The notes below the pieces were generated by a model that had not been told where the DNA came from, searched no databases, and saw only the letters and a list, made by a program, of their open reading frames with translations. Both the position numbers and the translations under genes were made by a program. Shown piece by piece: positions 1-7,030 of a stretch of DNA of 37,086 bases. Within the stretch, counting starts at the first letter, position 1. Each line of letters opens with the position of its first letter. The DNA is from Anaerolineales bacterium (GTDB lineage: Bacteria; Chloroflexota; Anaerolineae; Anaerolineales; DRMV01): positions 1-37,086 of the forward strand of contig JALVVL010000024.1 of the NCBI GenBank assembly GCA_027023425.1, given 5' to 3'.

Positions 1-2098
1 GGGCGGGGTTGATGGCGGTATTTGCGCCCTCACCCCCAGCCCCTCTCCCAGAGGGGGAGGGGGGTGCCTTTGCGATCTCTTGTGCAACCAGCGCATCAAT
101 ATCGGCCTCAATGCCCTCCTTGTAGCGGTGGACAATGCGCTGGTAGAGGCGTTCTTCCAGTGAAAGGCCGGCCAGCGGATCGCGGTGGGTGGAGGGGCGG
201 GCGGTGCGGCCTTCGTAAAATTCAATTACCCGCTGGAGCGCGTCGGGGCGGCGGTTGAAAATCAGGTCTTCCGCCAGTTCGCGCTCTTCTTCGGGGATGT
301 CGGCGTAGGGGGTGATTCGCGCGGGGTTCACAATCGCCATGTCCAGCCCCGCCTGCACCGCGTGGTAGAGAAAAACGCTGTTGATAACGGGGCGCGCCGC
401 CTTGGTCAGCCCAAACGAAATGTTGCTCACGCCCAACGAGGTGAACACGCCGGGCAGTTCGGCTTTGATGCGGCGGATGGCCTCCAAAGTCTCTTTGGCC
501 GCGTCGGCGAGGTCGGGGTCGCCGGTAGCCAGAGTGAAGGTCAGGGGGTCAAAGACCAAATCTTCGGGCTTCAGGCCGTGCTTGTTTACCGCAAGGTCGT
601 ACAGGCGCTTGGCAACTTCCACCTTGCGGTCGGCGGTTTTCGCCATGCCATGCTCGTCAATGGTGAGGAGCATCACCGCGGCGTTGTGCAGTTTGGCTAA
701 CCGCAGCACGCGCGAAGCCTTCTCCGGTCCGCTTTCCAAATGAGTGGAATTGAGCAAACAGCGCCCCGGGGCGGCTTTGAGCGCGGCTTCCATCACCTCG
801 GGCTCGGTGGTGTCAATCACCAAGGGCACTTCAATGCCCGCGGCGGTGAGTTTGTGTACCACGGTGCGCATGAGCGCGGCTTCGTCGGGGCGCTCGGTGA
901 CGGCGACGGAAATATCCAGGGCGTGCGCGCCGGCTTCCACCTGCTGGCGGGCGAGGGCGACGATGCCGTCCCAGTCCTCGGCGAGGAGCAGGCGCTTGAA
1001 CTTGCGGCTGCCCTGTGCGTTGCAGCGCTCGCCGATGAGCAGGGGCGGCGGCTCTTGCCGCATGGAATACGCCCGCACGGCAGAGGCCAGCCGAGGGATG
1101 TCCAAAATCGGGCGCGCCGGGCGGCGTTTGCCGTGGACGCGCTCCACCAAGGCTTTGAGGTGCGCCGGGGTGGTGCCGCAGCAGCCGCCGACCACGCTGA
1201 TGCCGTGCTTTTCCACAAACTCGGCCAGTTGTTCGGCAAAGGGTTCCGGCTCCAAGGGGTAAACCGCCTCGCCATCCACGTTGATGGGCAGGCCCGCATT
1301 GGGGATGACGGAAATCGGCAGTGGGGAGTGGCCGCCGAGGAATTCCACCGAAGGGCGCATGTGCTCGGGGCCGGTGGAGCAGTTCATGCCGATAACATCA
1401 ATGGGCAAGCCTTCCAGAATGGCTAAAGCGGCTTCAATGTCGGTGCCCAAGAGCATGTGGCCGGTGGTGTCCATGGTGATTTGCGCCTGAATGGGCAGCC
1501 ATTCGCCGGTTTCCTCATAAGCGCGCAAAATGCCGTGGATGGCGGCTTTGACTTCCAGAATGTCCTGCGAAGTTTCCAGCAGGAGCACGTCCACGCCGCC
1601 CTGAATGAGGCCGACGGCTTGCTCACGGAAGACGTCGGCCAGTTCGTCAAAGGAAATGTCGGAAAGGTCGGGGTCGTCGGCGGAGGGCAGTTTGCCGGTG
1701 GGGCCGATGGAACCGGCAACGAAGCGGGGCTGGCCGGTTTTGGCGGCGTATTCGTCGGCCACGCGGCGGGCAAGGGAAGCCGCAGCGCGGTTGATTTCCA
1801 GCACCTTGTCGGCGAGGCCGAACTCGGCTAAGGTGATGCGGTTGGCGCGGAAGGTGTTGGTCTCAATGACGTCCACGCCCACATCAAGGAAGGAGCGGTG
1901 GACGCGCTCCACGGCCTGCGGGCAGGTCAGGTTGAGCATTTCGTTCAGGCCGCGGTACTTTTCGCCGCCGTAGCAGTCCACGGTGAGGTGCTGGGCTTCA
2001 AGGTTGGTGCCCATGGCGCCATCGTAGATGAGGACACGCTCGGCTAAGGCGTCGAGGTAGCGGCGGTTGGTGTAGGGGCGGGGAGAGAAGGTAGGCAT
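1..2098 (-). CDS. metH: Cobalamin-dependent methionine synthase, N-terminal part (runs off the window)
   Basis: Transfers a methyl group from methyltetrahydrofolate through cobalamin to homocysteine. The reading frame is open from ATG 2098 to the window edge (about 699 codons). Residues 1 to about 310 are a homocysteine S-methyltransferase domain, with the zinc ligands visible as Cys240 (GMNCSTGP) and Cys306-Cys307 (GGCCGTTPAHL). A pterin-binding domain follows (LLIGERCNAQGSRKF, later FDPLTFTLATGD and GVSNISFGL). The last part enters the helical cobalamin cap (ERLYQRIVHRYKEGIEADI). The B12-binding domain would lie outside the window. A SAM-I riboswitch upstream fits methionine metabolism. An in-frame low-complexity insert (KAPPSPSGRGAGGEG) occupies the cap linker near positions 25-73. 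A shorter MetH lacking the activation domain is possible and cannot be judged here. Confidence 0.93.
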   Translation of the reverse strand, partial: MPTFSPRPYTNRRYLDALAERVLIYDGAMGTNLEAQHLTVDCYGGEKYRGLNEMLNLTCPQAVERVHRSFLDVGVDVIETNTFRANRITLAEFGLADKVLEINRAAASLARRVADEYAAKTGQPRFVAGSIGPTGKLPSADDPDLSDISFDELADVFREQAVGLIQGGVDVLLLETSQDILEVKAAIHGILRAYEETGEWLPIQAQITMDTTGHMLLGTDIEAALAILEGLPIDVIGMNCSTGPEHMRPSVEFLGGHSPLPISVIPNAGLPINVDGEAVYPLEPEPFAEQLAEFVEKHGISVVGGCCGTTPAHLKALVERVHGKRRPARPILDIPRLASAVRAYSMRQEPPPLLIGERCNAQGSRKFKRLLLAEDWDGIVALARQQVEAGAHALDISVAVTERPDEAALMRTVVHKLTAAGIEVPLVIDTTEPEVMEAALKAAPGRCLLNSTHLESGPEKASRVLRLAKLHNAAVMLLTIDEHGMAKTADRKVEVAKRLYDLAVNKHGLKPEDLVFDPLTFTLATGDPDLADAAKETLEAIRRIKAELPGVFTSLGVSNISFGLTKAARPVINSVFLYHAVQAGLDMAIVNPARITPYADIPEEERELAEDLIFNRRPDALQRVIEFYEGRTARPSTHRDPLAGLSLEERLYQRIVHRYKEGIEADIDALVAQEIAKAPPSPSGRGAGGEGANTAINPA
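23..64 (-). repeat. GC-rich hairpin repeat inserted in the metH coding frame
   Basis: A polypyrimidine/polypurine dyad (CCCCTCTCCC near 40-49, GAGGGGGAGGGG at 51-62) lies inside metH and is read in frame as Pro-Pro-Ser-Pro-Ser-Gly-Arg-Gly-Ala-Gly-Gly-Glu-Gly. Sequences of this form are normally intergenic hairpins; a related 35-bp palindrome lies at 34856-34890. It falls in the linker of the cobalamin cap domain, where an extra loop could be tolerated. Confidence 0.55.
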
Positions 2099-2122
2099 GG
2101 TTAGGGAGGATAGGAGGTTAGG

Positions 2123-2178
2123 AGTTGCGAGTGGCGAGTGGCGAATTGCGATTTAGGATTGACGATTTAGGATTTGCG
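2123..2178. repeat. Heptamer tandem array in the metH leader
   Basis: Eight consecutive degenerate 7-bp units can be read without a break: AGTTGCG, AGTGGCG, AGTGGCG, AATTGCG, ATTTAGG, ATTGACG, ATTTAGG, ATTTGCG. The array lies between the riboswitch terminator and the metH start codon, so it would be transcribed in the untranslated leader. It resembles the short tandemly repeated repetitive (STRR) heptamers of cyanobacteria in form; relatedness is not shown. Confidence 0.75.
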
Positions 2179-2233
2179 ACCTTGGCGTTACTTATCCACC
2201 GATTAGCACAGATTTTCACCGATTGAATGACTG

Positions 2234-2295
2234 AAACCGCAGATTTCGCAGATTCCGCAGAAAAAATCTGTGCTAATCTGCGTAATCTGCGGTTT
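2234..2295. repeat. CGCAGATT/CACAGATT repeat forming a long imperfect hairpin
   Basis: Units of the type CGCAGATT are followed about 5 bases later by the same units inverted (AATCTGCG), giving arms of about 27 bp that start with AAACCGCAG and end with CTGCGGTTT. Related CACAGATT units occur just upstream (near 2200-2225), at 13418-13437 and at 31440-31670. On the minus strand this hairpin would be in the metH leader, after the riboswitch terminator. Confidence 0.65.
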
Positions 2296-2319
2296 TTGTC
2301 CTTGGCGTCTTGGCAACAC

Positions 2320-2347
2320 AAAAAAGCCTTCCTGGAAGCGGAAGGCT
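2320..2347 (-). terminator. Intrinsic terminator of the SAM riboswitch
   Basis: Minus strand: stem AGCCTTCC paired with GGAAGGCT around a six-to-twelve base loop, then six T. It begins about 15 nt after the riboswitch P1 helix. The loop contains CTTCCA, which is complementary to TGGAAG just before the 3' strand of P1, so an alternative anti-terminator pairing is plausible (inference). Confidence 0.85.
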
Positions 2348-2362
2348 GAAAGTCATCTCAAC

Positions 2363-2477
2363 CCTCATCTTCCAGGCCACATTGGCCTGCCGGAATTGGC
2401 ACCTGGGCGCTTCGTTGCCGAAGTCGCCTGGTTGCCGAGGCTTCACAGGGCCGGTCCCTCCACCTCTCTGGATGAGG
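2363..2477 (-). promoter_or_regulatory. SAM-I (S-box) riboswitch controlling metH
   Basis: The minus strand carries the hallmark S-box core. A closing helix P1 (CCTCATCC at 2477-2470 with GATGAGG at 2369-2363) encloses AGAGAGGTGGAGGGACCGGC, then CCTGTGAAGCCTCGGCAACC and AGGTGCCAATTCC. This matches the family consensus GAGGGA...GGCCC.UGAA.CC..GCAACC...GGUGC.AAUUCC. The aptamer is followed by an intrinsic terminator and then metH, so high S-adenosylmethionine should shut off methionine synthase expression. Confidence 0.95.
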
Positions 2478-2504
2478 TTTCATCCTGTTCTGTTGTTGGG
2501 CGCA

Positions 2505-2533
2505 AGTTTACCACAACAATTTATAAAAGACAA
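2505..2533 (-). promoter_or_regulatory. Predicted sigma70-type promoter for the metH leader
   Basis: Minus strand: TTGTCT (2533-2528), 17-bp spacer, TAAACT (2510-2505) with TGG immediately before it (extended -10). Transcription would start near 2498, about 20 nt upstream of the SAM aptamer. It sits just past the stop codon of the upstream sufT-like gene. Confidence 0.55.
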
Positions 2534-2536
2534 ACT

Positions 2537-2899
2537 TCACCACAGTCCAAGTGCCTCGGCCGCGCCCTCTTCCATCATGTCTTTGTCCCAAATTTCATCA
2601 CCCAGTTCAATGGTAGTGGGCTTCTGGAGCGTTTCCTCAACCTTGCGCCGCGCGGCCTCCAAAATGGCTGGGCCATACGGGCAAAACGGCGTGGTCAAAA
2701 TCATAACCAAATTCGCTGAATCGTCGTAAATTTGTAGATTGCGAACCAACCCCAAGGTGATGATATCCATCCCGATTTCAGGGTCAACAATTGTACGAAG
2801 GGCTTTTTCAACCTCGGCCGCGAGTTCGGGGTGGGTTTTGCGAGCCTCCCATTCCGGGCGGTTAGGTTTGCGTTTAGGCTGGTTTTCATTTTCGCTCAT
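2537..2899 (-). CDS. MIP18/DUF59 family Fe-S assembly protein (SufT-like)
   Basis: Small (120 aa) protein of the MIP18/PaaD/SufT family, which helps iron-sulfur cluster assembly or maturation of Fe-S proteins in the cytoplasm. The family core is visible: an alpha-helical start, IVDPEIGMDIITLGLVRN (DPE...ITLGLV), then MILTTPFCPYGPAILE with the conserved T-T-P-x-C-P, and a C-terminal LGDEIWDKDMMEEGAAEALG (the family W-x-x-x-M-x-E-x-x). The N-terminus is charged and probably flexible. ATG 2899 was chosen over an upstream Met because GGAGAG precedes it and its ATG overlaps the stop of the regulator upstream (ATGA), suggesting translational coupling. Pairing with a SufR-like regulator divergent from sufCBD supports the Fe-S role. 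Confidence 0.85.
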   Translation of the reverse strand: MSENENQPKRKPNRPEWEARKTHPELAAEVEKALRTIVDPEIGMDIITLGLVRNLQIYDDSANLVMILTTPFCPYGPAILEAARRKVEETLQKPTTIELGDEIWDKDMMEEGAAEALGLW

Positions 2900-3534
2900 T
2901 TGACACTCTCCGTAGCAGGAATGATGAATGTGCATTCTCTGTCGCCGTCGCGAATGCAACGCTTGTGTACGATTCGCTCGTCGGGCACTTCAAGTAGCGC
3001 GGCGAGCAAAGTTTTATCCAGCATGCACACTTCAGGGTGCTTTTTGCTCAAATTTCGGTAAGGGCAAACCGACTCGCGAATGACAAATTGGTCGCCATCG
3101 CGTTCCCAAGAAACGGCAAAGCCTTCTTCATTGAGGATTTTGGTTACTATTTCCAGCCGTTCTTCTTCGGTGAGGGATTCCTTTGGAAAGCGCTTGGCGA
3201 ATTCGCGCGCCATGCTGCGCGCCATATCGGCGAAAATCCGGCTCACCATCGGCTGTGGAAGGGCGGCTTTCAACTGCTTCAGCAACTGCGTGGTGAGCCG
3301 CACATATTGCGAAGGGAACTGCTCCAACCCCGCCTCGGTAAGGTAATAAAGCCGCCGCGGCCTGCCCACGCCATGCCGCTCTTCCACAGAAGCAACGAGC
3401 CCCTCGGCCTCAAGTTTGCCGATGTGGTGGCGCACCGAAATCGGCGTGATGCCCACCGCTTCGGCCAGTTCGTTGATGGTGCACCGCTGGCGCTCAAGCA
3501 GGGTTTGGAGCACAAGTTTGCGAGTAGCGTTCAT
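2896..3534 (-). CDS. sufR: SufR-like Fe-S-sensing transcriptional regulator (DeoR/ArsR-type winged helix)
   Basis: Predicted repressor of the divergent suf operon. Residues 1-60 form a winged helix-turn-helix (VLQTLLERQRCTINELAEAV, VRHHIGKLEAEGLV, RHGVGRPRRLYYLTEAG). The C-terminal half carries four spaced cysteines (SVCPYRNLSKKHPEVC and KRCIRDGDREC), the arrangement expected for binding an Fe-S cluster as in cyanobacterial SufR. ATG 3534 (MNATRKLVLQ) is preferred over a longer in-frame start, because the extra 21 residues would overlap the predicted promoter. The stop overlaps the sufT-like start by 4 nt. A perfect inverted repeat lies between it and sufC. Cluster type and ligand assignment are inferred. 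Confidence 0.85.
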   Translation of the reverse strand: MNATRKLVLQTLLERQRCTINELAEAVGITPISVRHHIGKLEAEGLVASVEERHGVGRPRRLYYLTEAGLEQFPSQYVRLTTQLLKQLKAALPQPMVSRIFADMARSMAREFAKRFPKESLTEEERLEIVTKILNEEGFAVSWERDGDQFVIRESVCPYRNLSKKHPEVCMLDKTLLAALLEVPDERIVHKRCIRDGDRECTFIIPATESVK

Positions 3535-3587
3535 AAAGATCAAAAACCTGTCTTGGTAATCGCGAGAAAAGTGGCTGTGGCAACAAA

Positions 3588-3616
3588 AGTATAGCATGCA
3601 AGCGCAAATAGGTCAA
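3588..3616 (-). promoter_or_regulatory. Predicted sufR promoter
   Basis: Minus strand: TTGACC (3616-3611), exactly 17 bp, TATACT (3593-3588). The -35 box is inside the left arm of the 36-bp inverted repeat, so binding there would block this promoter and give autoregulation (inference). Confidence 0.8.
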
Positions 3617-3646
3617 TATTTTGGATTTTTATAACGAATATTGACC
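3611..3646. promoter_or_regulatory. Inverted-repeat operator between sufR and sufC
   Basis: A perfect 10-bp inverted repeat, GGTCAATATT (3611-3620) and AATATTGACC (3637-3646), separated by 16 AT-rich bases. Each arm contains the -35 hexamer (TTGACC) of one of the two divergent promoters. A dimeric regulator such as the SufR-like protein next door is the obvious candidate ligand. Confidence 0.85.
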
Positions 3647-3669
3647 AATGGCGCCCGTGGTGCTATAAT
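3641..3669 (+). promoter_or_regulatory. Predicted suf operon promoter
   Basis: TTGACC (3641-3646), exactly 17 bp, TATAAT (3664-3669). The -35 box is the right arm of the inverted repeat. About 85 nt of leader follow, including a short hairpin (GAAGC/GCTTC) near 3712-3726 and the ribosome binding site GAGGAG before the sufC ATG. Confidence 0.9.
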
Positions 3670-3758
3670 CCGCAAGGCTGACAACATCCCGGCGAAAGCC
3701 GGTTTACGCGGCGAAGCGAGCGCTTCACCGCCTATTTTACCGCCACGAGGAGTACCCC

Positions 3759-4523
3759 ATGTCTGAATTGGTAATCCGTAACCTGCACGTGAATGTGGAG
3801 GGCAAGGAAATTCTCAAGGGTCTGAATTTGACCCTCCCTCAAGGCGAAGTGCACGCCATCATGGGCCCCAACGGCACCGGCAAGTCTACCTTGGCCTACA
3901 CGCTGATGGGGCACCCGAAATACGAAGTGACCGAGGGCGAGGTGATCTTCAAGGGGCAAAACATCTTGGAACTCAGCCCCGAGGAACGCGCCCACCTCGG
4001 CATTTTCCTCGCATTCCAGTACCCGGTCGCCATTCCCGGCGTGACGCTGGCCAATTTCCTGCGCGCGGCCATCAATGCCAAGCGCAAAGCCATCAACCCC
4101 GACGACGAAGGCATCTCGGTCGCCGAATTTCGCAAACTGCTGATGGAAAAGATGCGCCTGCTGAAAATGGATCCTTCCTTCGCCGGTCGCTATCTCAACG
4201 ACGGCTTCAGCGGTGGCGAGAAAAAGCGCGCCGAAATTTTGCAAATGGCCATGCTTGAGCCGGAAATTGCTATCTTGGACGAAACCGACTCGGGTCTGGA
4301 CATTGACGCGCTGCGCATTGTCTCCGAGGGCGTGAACGCCCTGCGGGGCCCCGACCTCGGTGTGCTGGTGATTACTCACTACCAGCGCATTTTGCGCTAC
4401 ATCAAGCCCGACAAAGTGCACATCATGATGGACGGGCGCATTGTGGAAAGCGGTGGCCCCGAACTTGCCGAGCATCTGGAAGAGCACGGCTACGACTGGC
4501 TGCGCGAGCGCATTGCGGCCTGA
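3759..4523 (+). CDS. sufC: Fe-S cluster assembly ATPase SufC
   Basis: ABC-type ATPase subunit of the cytoplasmic SufBCD scaffold that assembles Fe-S clusters. The 254-residue length is typical. Walker A is GPNGTGKST (residues 36-44), the signature is FSGGEKKR, the Walker B region is [16 protein letters not shown], and the H-loop is [17 protein letters not shown] and the GGEKKR signature are characteristic of SufC rather than of transport ATPases. It is the first gene of the operon, with GAGGAG about 6 nt before the ATG. The 61-nt gap to sufB is filled with heptamer repeats, unlike the tight sufB-sufD junction. Confidence 0.97.
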   Translation: MSELVIRNLHVNVEGKEILKGLNLTLPQGEVHAIMGPNGTGKSTLAYTLMGHPKYEVTEGEVIFKGQNILELSPEERAHLGIFLAFQYPVAIPGVTLANFLRAAINAKRKAINPDDEGISVAEFRKLLMEKMRLLKMDPSFAGRYLNDGFSGGEKKRAEILQMAMLEPEIAILDETDSGLDIDALRIVSEGVNALRGPDLGVLVITHYQRILRYIKPDKVHIMMDGRIVESGGPELAEHLEEHGYDWLRERIAA

Positions 4524-4525
4524 CC

Positions 4526-4567
4526 GAATTCGCTACTCGCAATTCCTAATTCGCAACTCGCGATTTG
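4526..4567. repeat. Heptamer tandem array between sufC and sufB
   Basis: Six consecutive 7-bp units: GAATTCG, CTACTCG, CAATTCC, TAATTCG, CAACTCG, CGATTTG. The array begins 3 nt after the sufC stop and ends 17 nt before the sufB start, so it is an insertion inside an operon transcript. The sequence style matches the array at 2123-2178. Confidence 0.7.
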
Positions 4568-4584
4568 CCTTACGGAGCCTGACC

Positions 4585-7020
4585 ATGCCCAAAGAAAACG
4601 ATGCTGAACTGCTGGAAGGCCTCGGCGAAGAGAACCAGTACGACTTCCACACCCCTGAACACTACGTGTTCAAGGCTCGCAAGGGGCTGGATGAAGACAT
4701 CATCCGCCAGATTTCGGCCATCAAAGGCGAGCCTAAGTGGATGCTGGAATACCGCCTGAAGGCCTACCGGCATTTCATTGAACGCCCCATGCCCAACTGG
4801 GGCCCCGACTTGTCGGAATTGGACTTTGACGACATTTACTACTACATCAAGCCCACTGACAAAGCGGGCAGAAGTTGGGATGAAATTCCCGAGGAAATCA
4901 AGGAAACCTTTGACCGCTTGGGCATTCCCGAAGCCGAGCAGAAGTTCCTCGCTGGCGTGGGTGCGCAGTTTGAATCCGAAATGGTGTACCACCGCATTCA
5001 GGAGCAACTGGAGCGGCAGGGCGTGATTTTCAAGAGTATTGAAGACGGCCTGCGCGAGCACCCCGACCTGTTCCGCAAATACTTCGGCAAGGTGGTGCCC
5101 ATCAACGACAACAAGTTTGCCGCCTTGAACAGCGCCGTGTGGTCGGGCGGCTCGTTCGTCTATGTGCCGCCCGGGGTGGAAGTGACCATGCCGCTGCAGG
5201 CCTACTTCCGCCTGAACACCGCCAACATCGGCCAGTTTGAACGCACCCTCATCATCGCCGACGAGGGCGCGAAAGTCCACTATGTGGAAGGCTGCACCGC
5301 GCCCATGTATTCCACCGAGTCACTGCACACCGGCGTGATTGAAATCATCGTCCGCCCGGGCGCGTATGTGCGCTACACTACCATCCAGAACTGGTCAAAG
5401 AATGTTTACAACTTGGTGACCCAGCGGGCGATGGTCTACGAAGGGGGGCGGATGGAGTGGGTGGACGCGAATATGGGATGCCTTGTCGGCGACACTGCCT
5501 TGTTCCTCAAGAACGGCGTCAAGCCTATAGCCGAGGTTGAGGCCGGCGATGAGATCTTTGCTCTTACACCTGCGTTCACCTTAGAGCCACACACCGTTAT
5601 CGCCAAAAAGTTCAGCGGCCATCGCCCTGTATTCCGTGTGCGCACACTCAATCATCGCGAAATCCTGGCGACGGCAAACCATCCCTTCCTCACACTGCGC
5701 AAGGAAGGCCGTTACTTTCAACTTATTTGGCTGCGATTAGACCAATTGCAAGTTGGGGATTATGTGGCTATAAGCGGACAAATGCCCGATGGCGGCAAGC
5801 CATACACTTTACCGCCTGCTCCCAAGGTGCCGCGTTCACAGCCCATCCGCACCCCCGCCGAAACCACCGCCGATTTGATGTGGCTGCTGGGCTTTTATGT
5901 AGGCGACGGCTTTTGTGAAGACAACAGGTTGAACTTTGCCGTTGTGCCGGAAGACCCCGCTTACCCCAAAGTTGTGCGCCTTGTGCAAGAACTGTTTGGC
6001 AAGGAGCCCTCGCTTCACCAAGGGAGGGTGCTGCGAGTATCGTCCGTGCCTTTGGTGCGGTGGTTGGCGGAATTAGGCTTTGAAGGCAAGGCAACTGAAA
6101 AACGTGTGCCTTCTTGGGTTTTCACCCTTCCCAAGGAACAAAAGGAGGCCTTCCTTGAGGGTTACATTGCGGCAGATGGTTATGTGCGCGATGGGCACAA
6201 AAATATGTCAGTTACCAGCGCCAATCGCTCGCTGTTGGAGGACGTCAAGCGCTTAGCGATTAGTTGCGGCTGGAATCCTTCCAAAATTAGCGAATGGCGT
6301 CGCACAGAAAAGAAGCCTTTGGGGACGGAAGAAAAAGAGTATGTGCATTACATGCTCTATTTCTCCGATGAGCCGTTGAAACAGCCGGTGGCTTTTGCTA
6401 AGGTAACGGCTATCGAGCCTGCTGGTGAAGCCGACACATGGGATATTGAAGTTGAGGGCGCACACAACTTCGTAGCCGAAGGCTTTGTTGTTCACAACAG
6501 CAAAGTCACTATGAAGTACCCGTCTTGCTACTTAGTGGGCGAAGGCGCGCACGGCGAAATCCTCTCGGTGGCTTTTGCCCGCGACGGCCAAATTTTGGAC
6601 GCCGGCGGCAAGATGATCCACCTTGCGCCCAACACCAGCAGCAAAATCATTTCCAAATCCATCAGCAAGGGCACGGGGCGCTCTTCGTACCGCGGCCTGC
6701 TGAAGGTGCGCCGCGGCGCTCACGACGTCCGCTCCCACGTCACTTGCGACGCCCTGCTGTTGGACGAGGCTTCGCAGACCGACACTTACCCCTACATGGA
6801 AATTGAGGAAGACGACGTTACCATCGGCCACGAGGCTTCGGTTTCCAAGGTAGACGAAGACCAACTGTTCTACCTGCGCAGCCGCGGCCTGAGCGAAGAA
6901 GAGGCGACCACCATGGTGGTGGCCGGTTTCATGGACTTCTTTGTCAAAGAACTGCCGATGGAATACGCCATTGAAATGAACCGCCTGATTCGCCTTCAGA
7001 TGGAAGGCTCGGTCGGGTAA
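4585..7020 (+). CDS. sufB: Fe-S cluster assembly scaffold SufB containing an intein
   Basis: 811-residue precursor of SufB, the scaffold partner of SufC and SufD. Removing the intein (residues 299-638) leaves 471 residues, the usual SufB length. The extein reads through the junction as DANMG/SKVTMKYPSCYL, matching the conserved SufB sequence. N-extein landmarks include YVPPGVEVTMPLQAYFRLN and TTIQNWSKNVYNLVTQRA; C-extein landmarks include DALLLDEASQTDTYPYMEI and QLFYLRSRGLSEEEA. ATG 4585 (MPKENDAEL) was chosen; an upstream in-frame start would lie inside sufC. TACGGAGCC precedes the ATG. Fe-S assembly should depend on protein splicing, because the intein interrupts the C-terminal conserved core. 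Confidence 0.96.
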   Translation: MPKENDAELLEGLGEENQYDFHTPEHYVFKARKGLDEDIIRQISAIKGEPKWMLEYRLKAYRHFIERPMPNWGPDLSELDFDDIYYYIKPTDKAGRSWDEIPEEIKETFDRLGIPEAEQKFLAGVGAQFESEMVYHRIQEQLERQGVIFKSIEDGLREHPDLFRKYFGKVVPINDNKFAALNSAVWSGGSFVYVPPGVEVTMPLQAYFRLNTANIGQFERTLIIADEGAKVHYVEGCTAPMYSTESLHTGVIEIIVRPGAYVRYTTIQNWSKNVYNLVTQRAMVYEGGRMEWVDANMGCLVGDTALFLKNGVKPIAEVEAGDEIFALTPAFTLEPHTVIAKKFSGHRPVFRVRTLNHREILATANHPFLTLRKEGRYFQLIWLRLDQLQVGDYVAISGQMPDGGKPYTLPPAPKVPRSQPIRTPAETTADLMWLLGFYVGDGFCEDNRLNFAVVPEDPAYPKVVRLVQELFGKEPSLHQGRVLRVSSVPLVRWLAELGFEGKATEKRVPSWVFTLPKEQKEAFLEGYIAADGYVRDGHKNMSVTSANRSLLEDVKRLAISCGWNPSKISEWRRTEKKPLGTEEKEYVHYMLYFSDEPLKQPVAFAKVTAIEPAGEADTWDIEVEGAHNFVAEGFVVHNSKVTMKYPSCYLVGEGAHGEILSVAFARDGQILDAGGKMIHLAPNTSSKIISKSISKGTGRSSYRGLLKVRRGAHDVRSHVTCDALLLDEASQTDTYPYMEIEEDDVTIGHEASVSKVDEDQLFYLRSRGLSEEEATTMVVAGFMDFFVKELPMEYAIEMNRLIRLQMEGSVG
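5479..6498 (+). mobile_element. Intein with LAGLIDADG homing endonuclease in SufB
   Basis: A 340-residue in-frame insertion with all splicing blocks. Block A starts at Cys1 (CLVGDTALFLKNG). Block B contains TANHPF with the T-x-x-H pattern. Block F is WDIEVEGAHNFVAEGF. Block G is VVHN followed by Ser as the first C-extein residue, so penultimate His, terminal Asn and +1 Ser are present. Two LAGLIDADG motifs are visible, LLGFYVGDG (near intein residue 135) and FLEGYIAADG (near 225), with acidic residues kept, so both splicing and homing look intact. Its base composition appears less GC-rich than the flanking extein, fitting horizontal acquisition. Confidence 0.96.
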
Positions 7021-7030
7021 GGAGACACCG

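Noticed and set aside
3534-3597. N-terminal extension of the SufR-like regulator
   Set aside because: The extension would overlap the -10 box and transcription start of its own predicted promoter and lacks a ribosome binding site.
4570-5280. Open frame of 236 codons opposite sufB
   Set aside because: The plus strand encodes highly conserved SufB here; the opposite frame has no motif.
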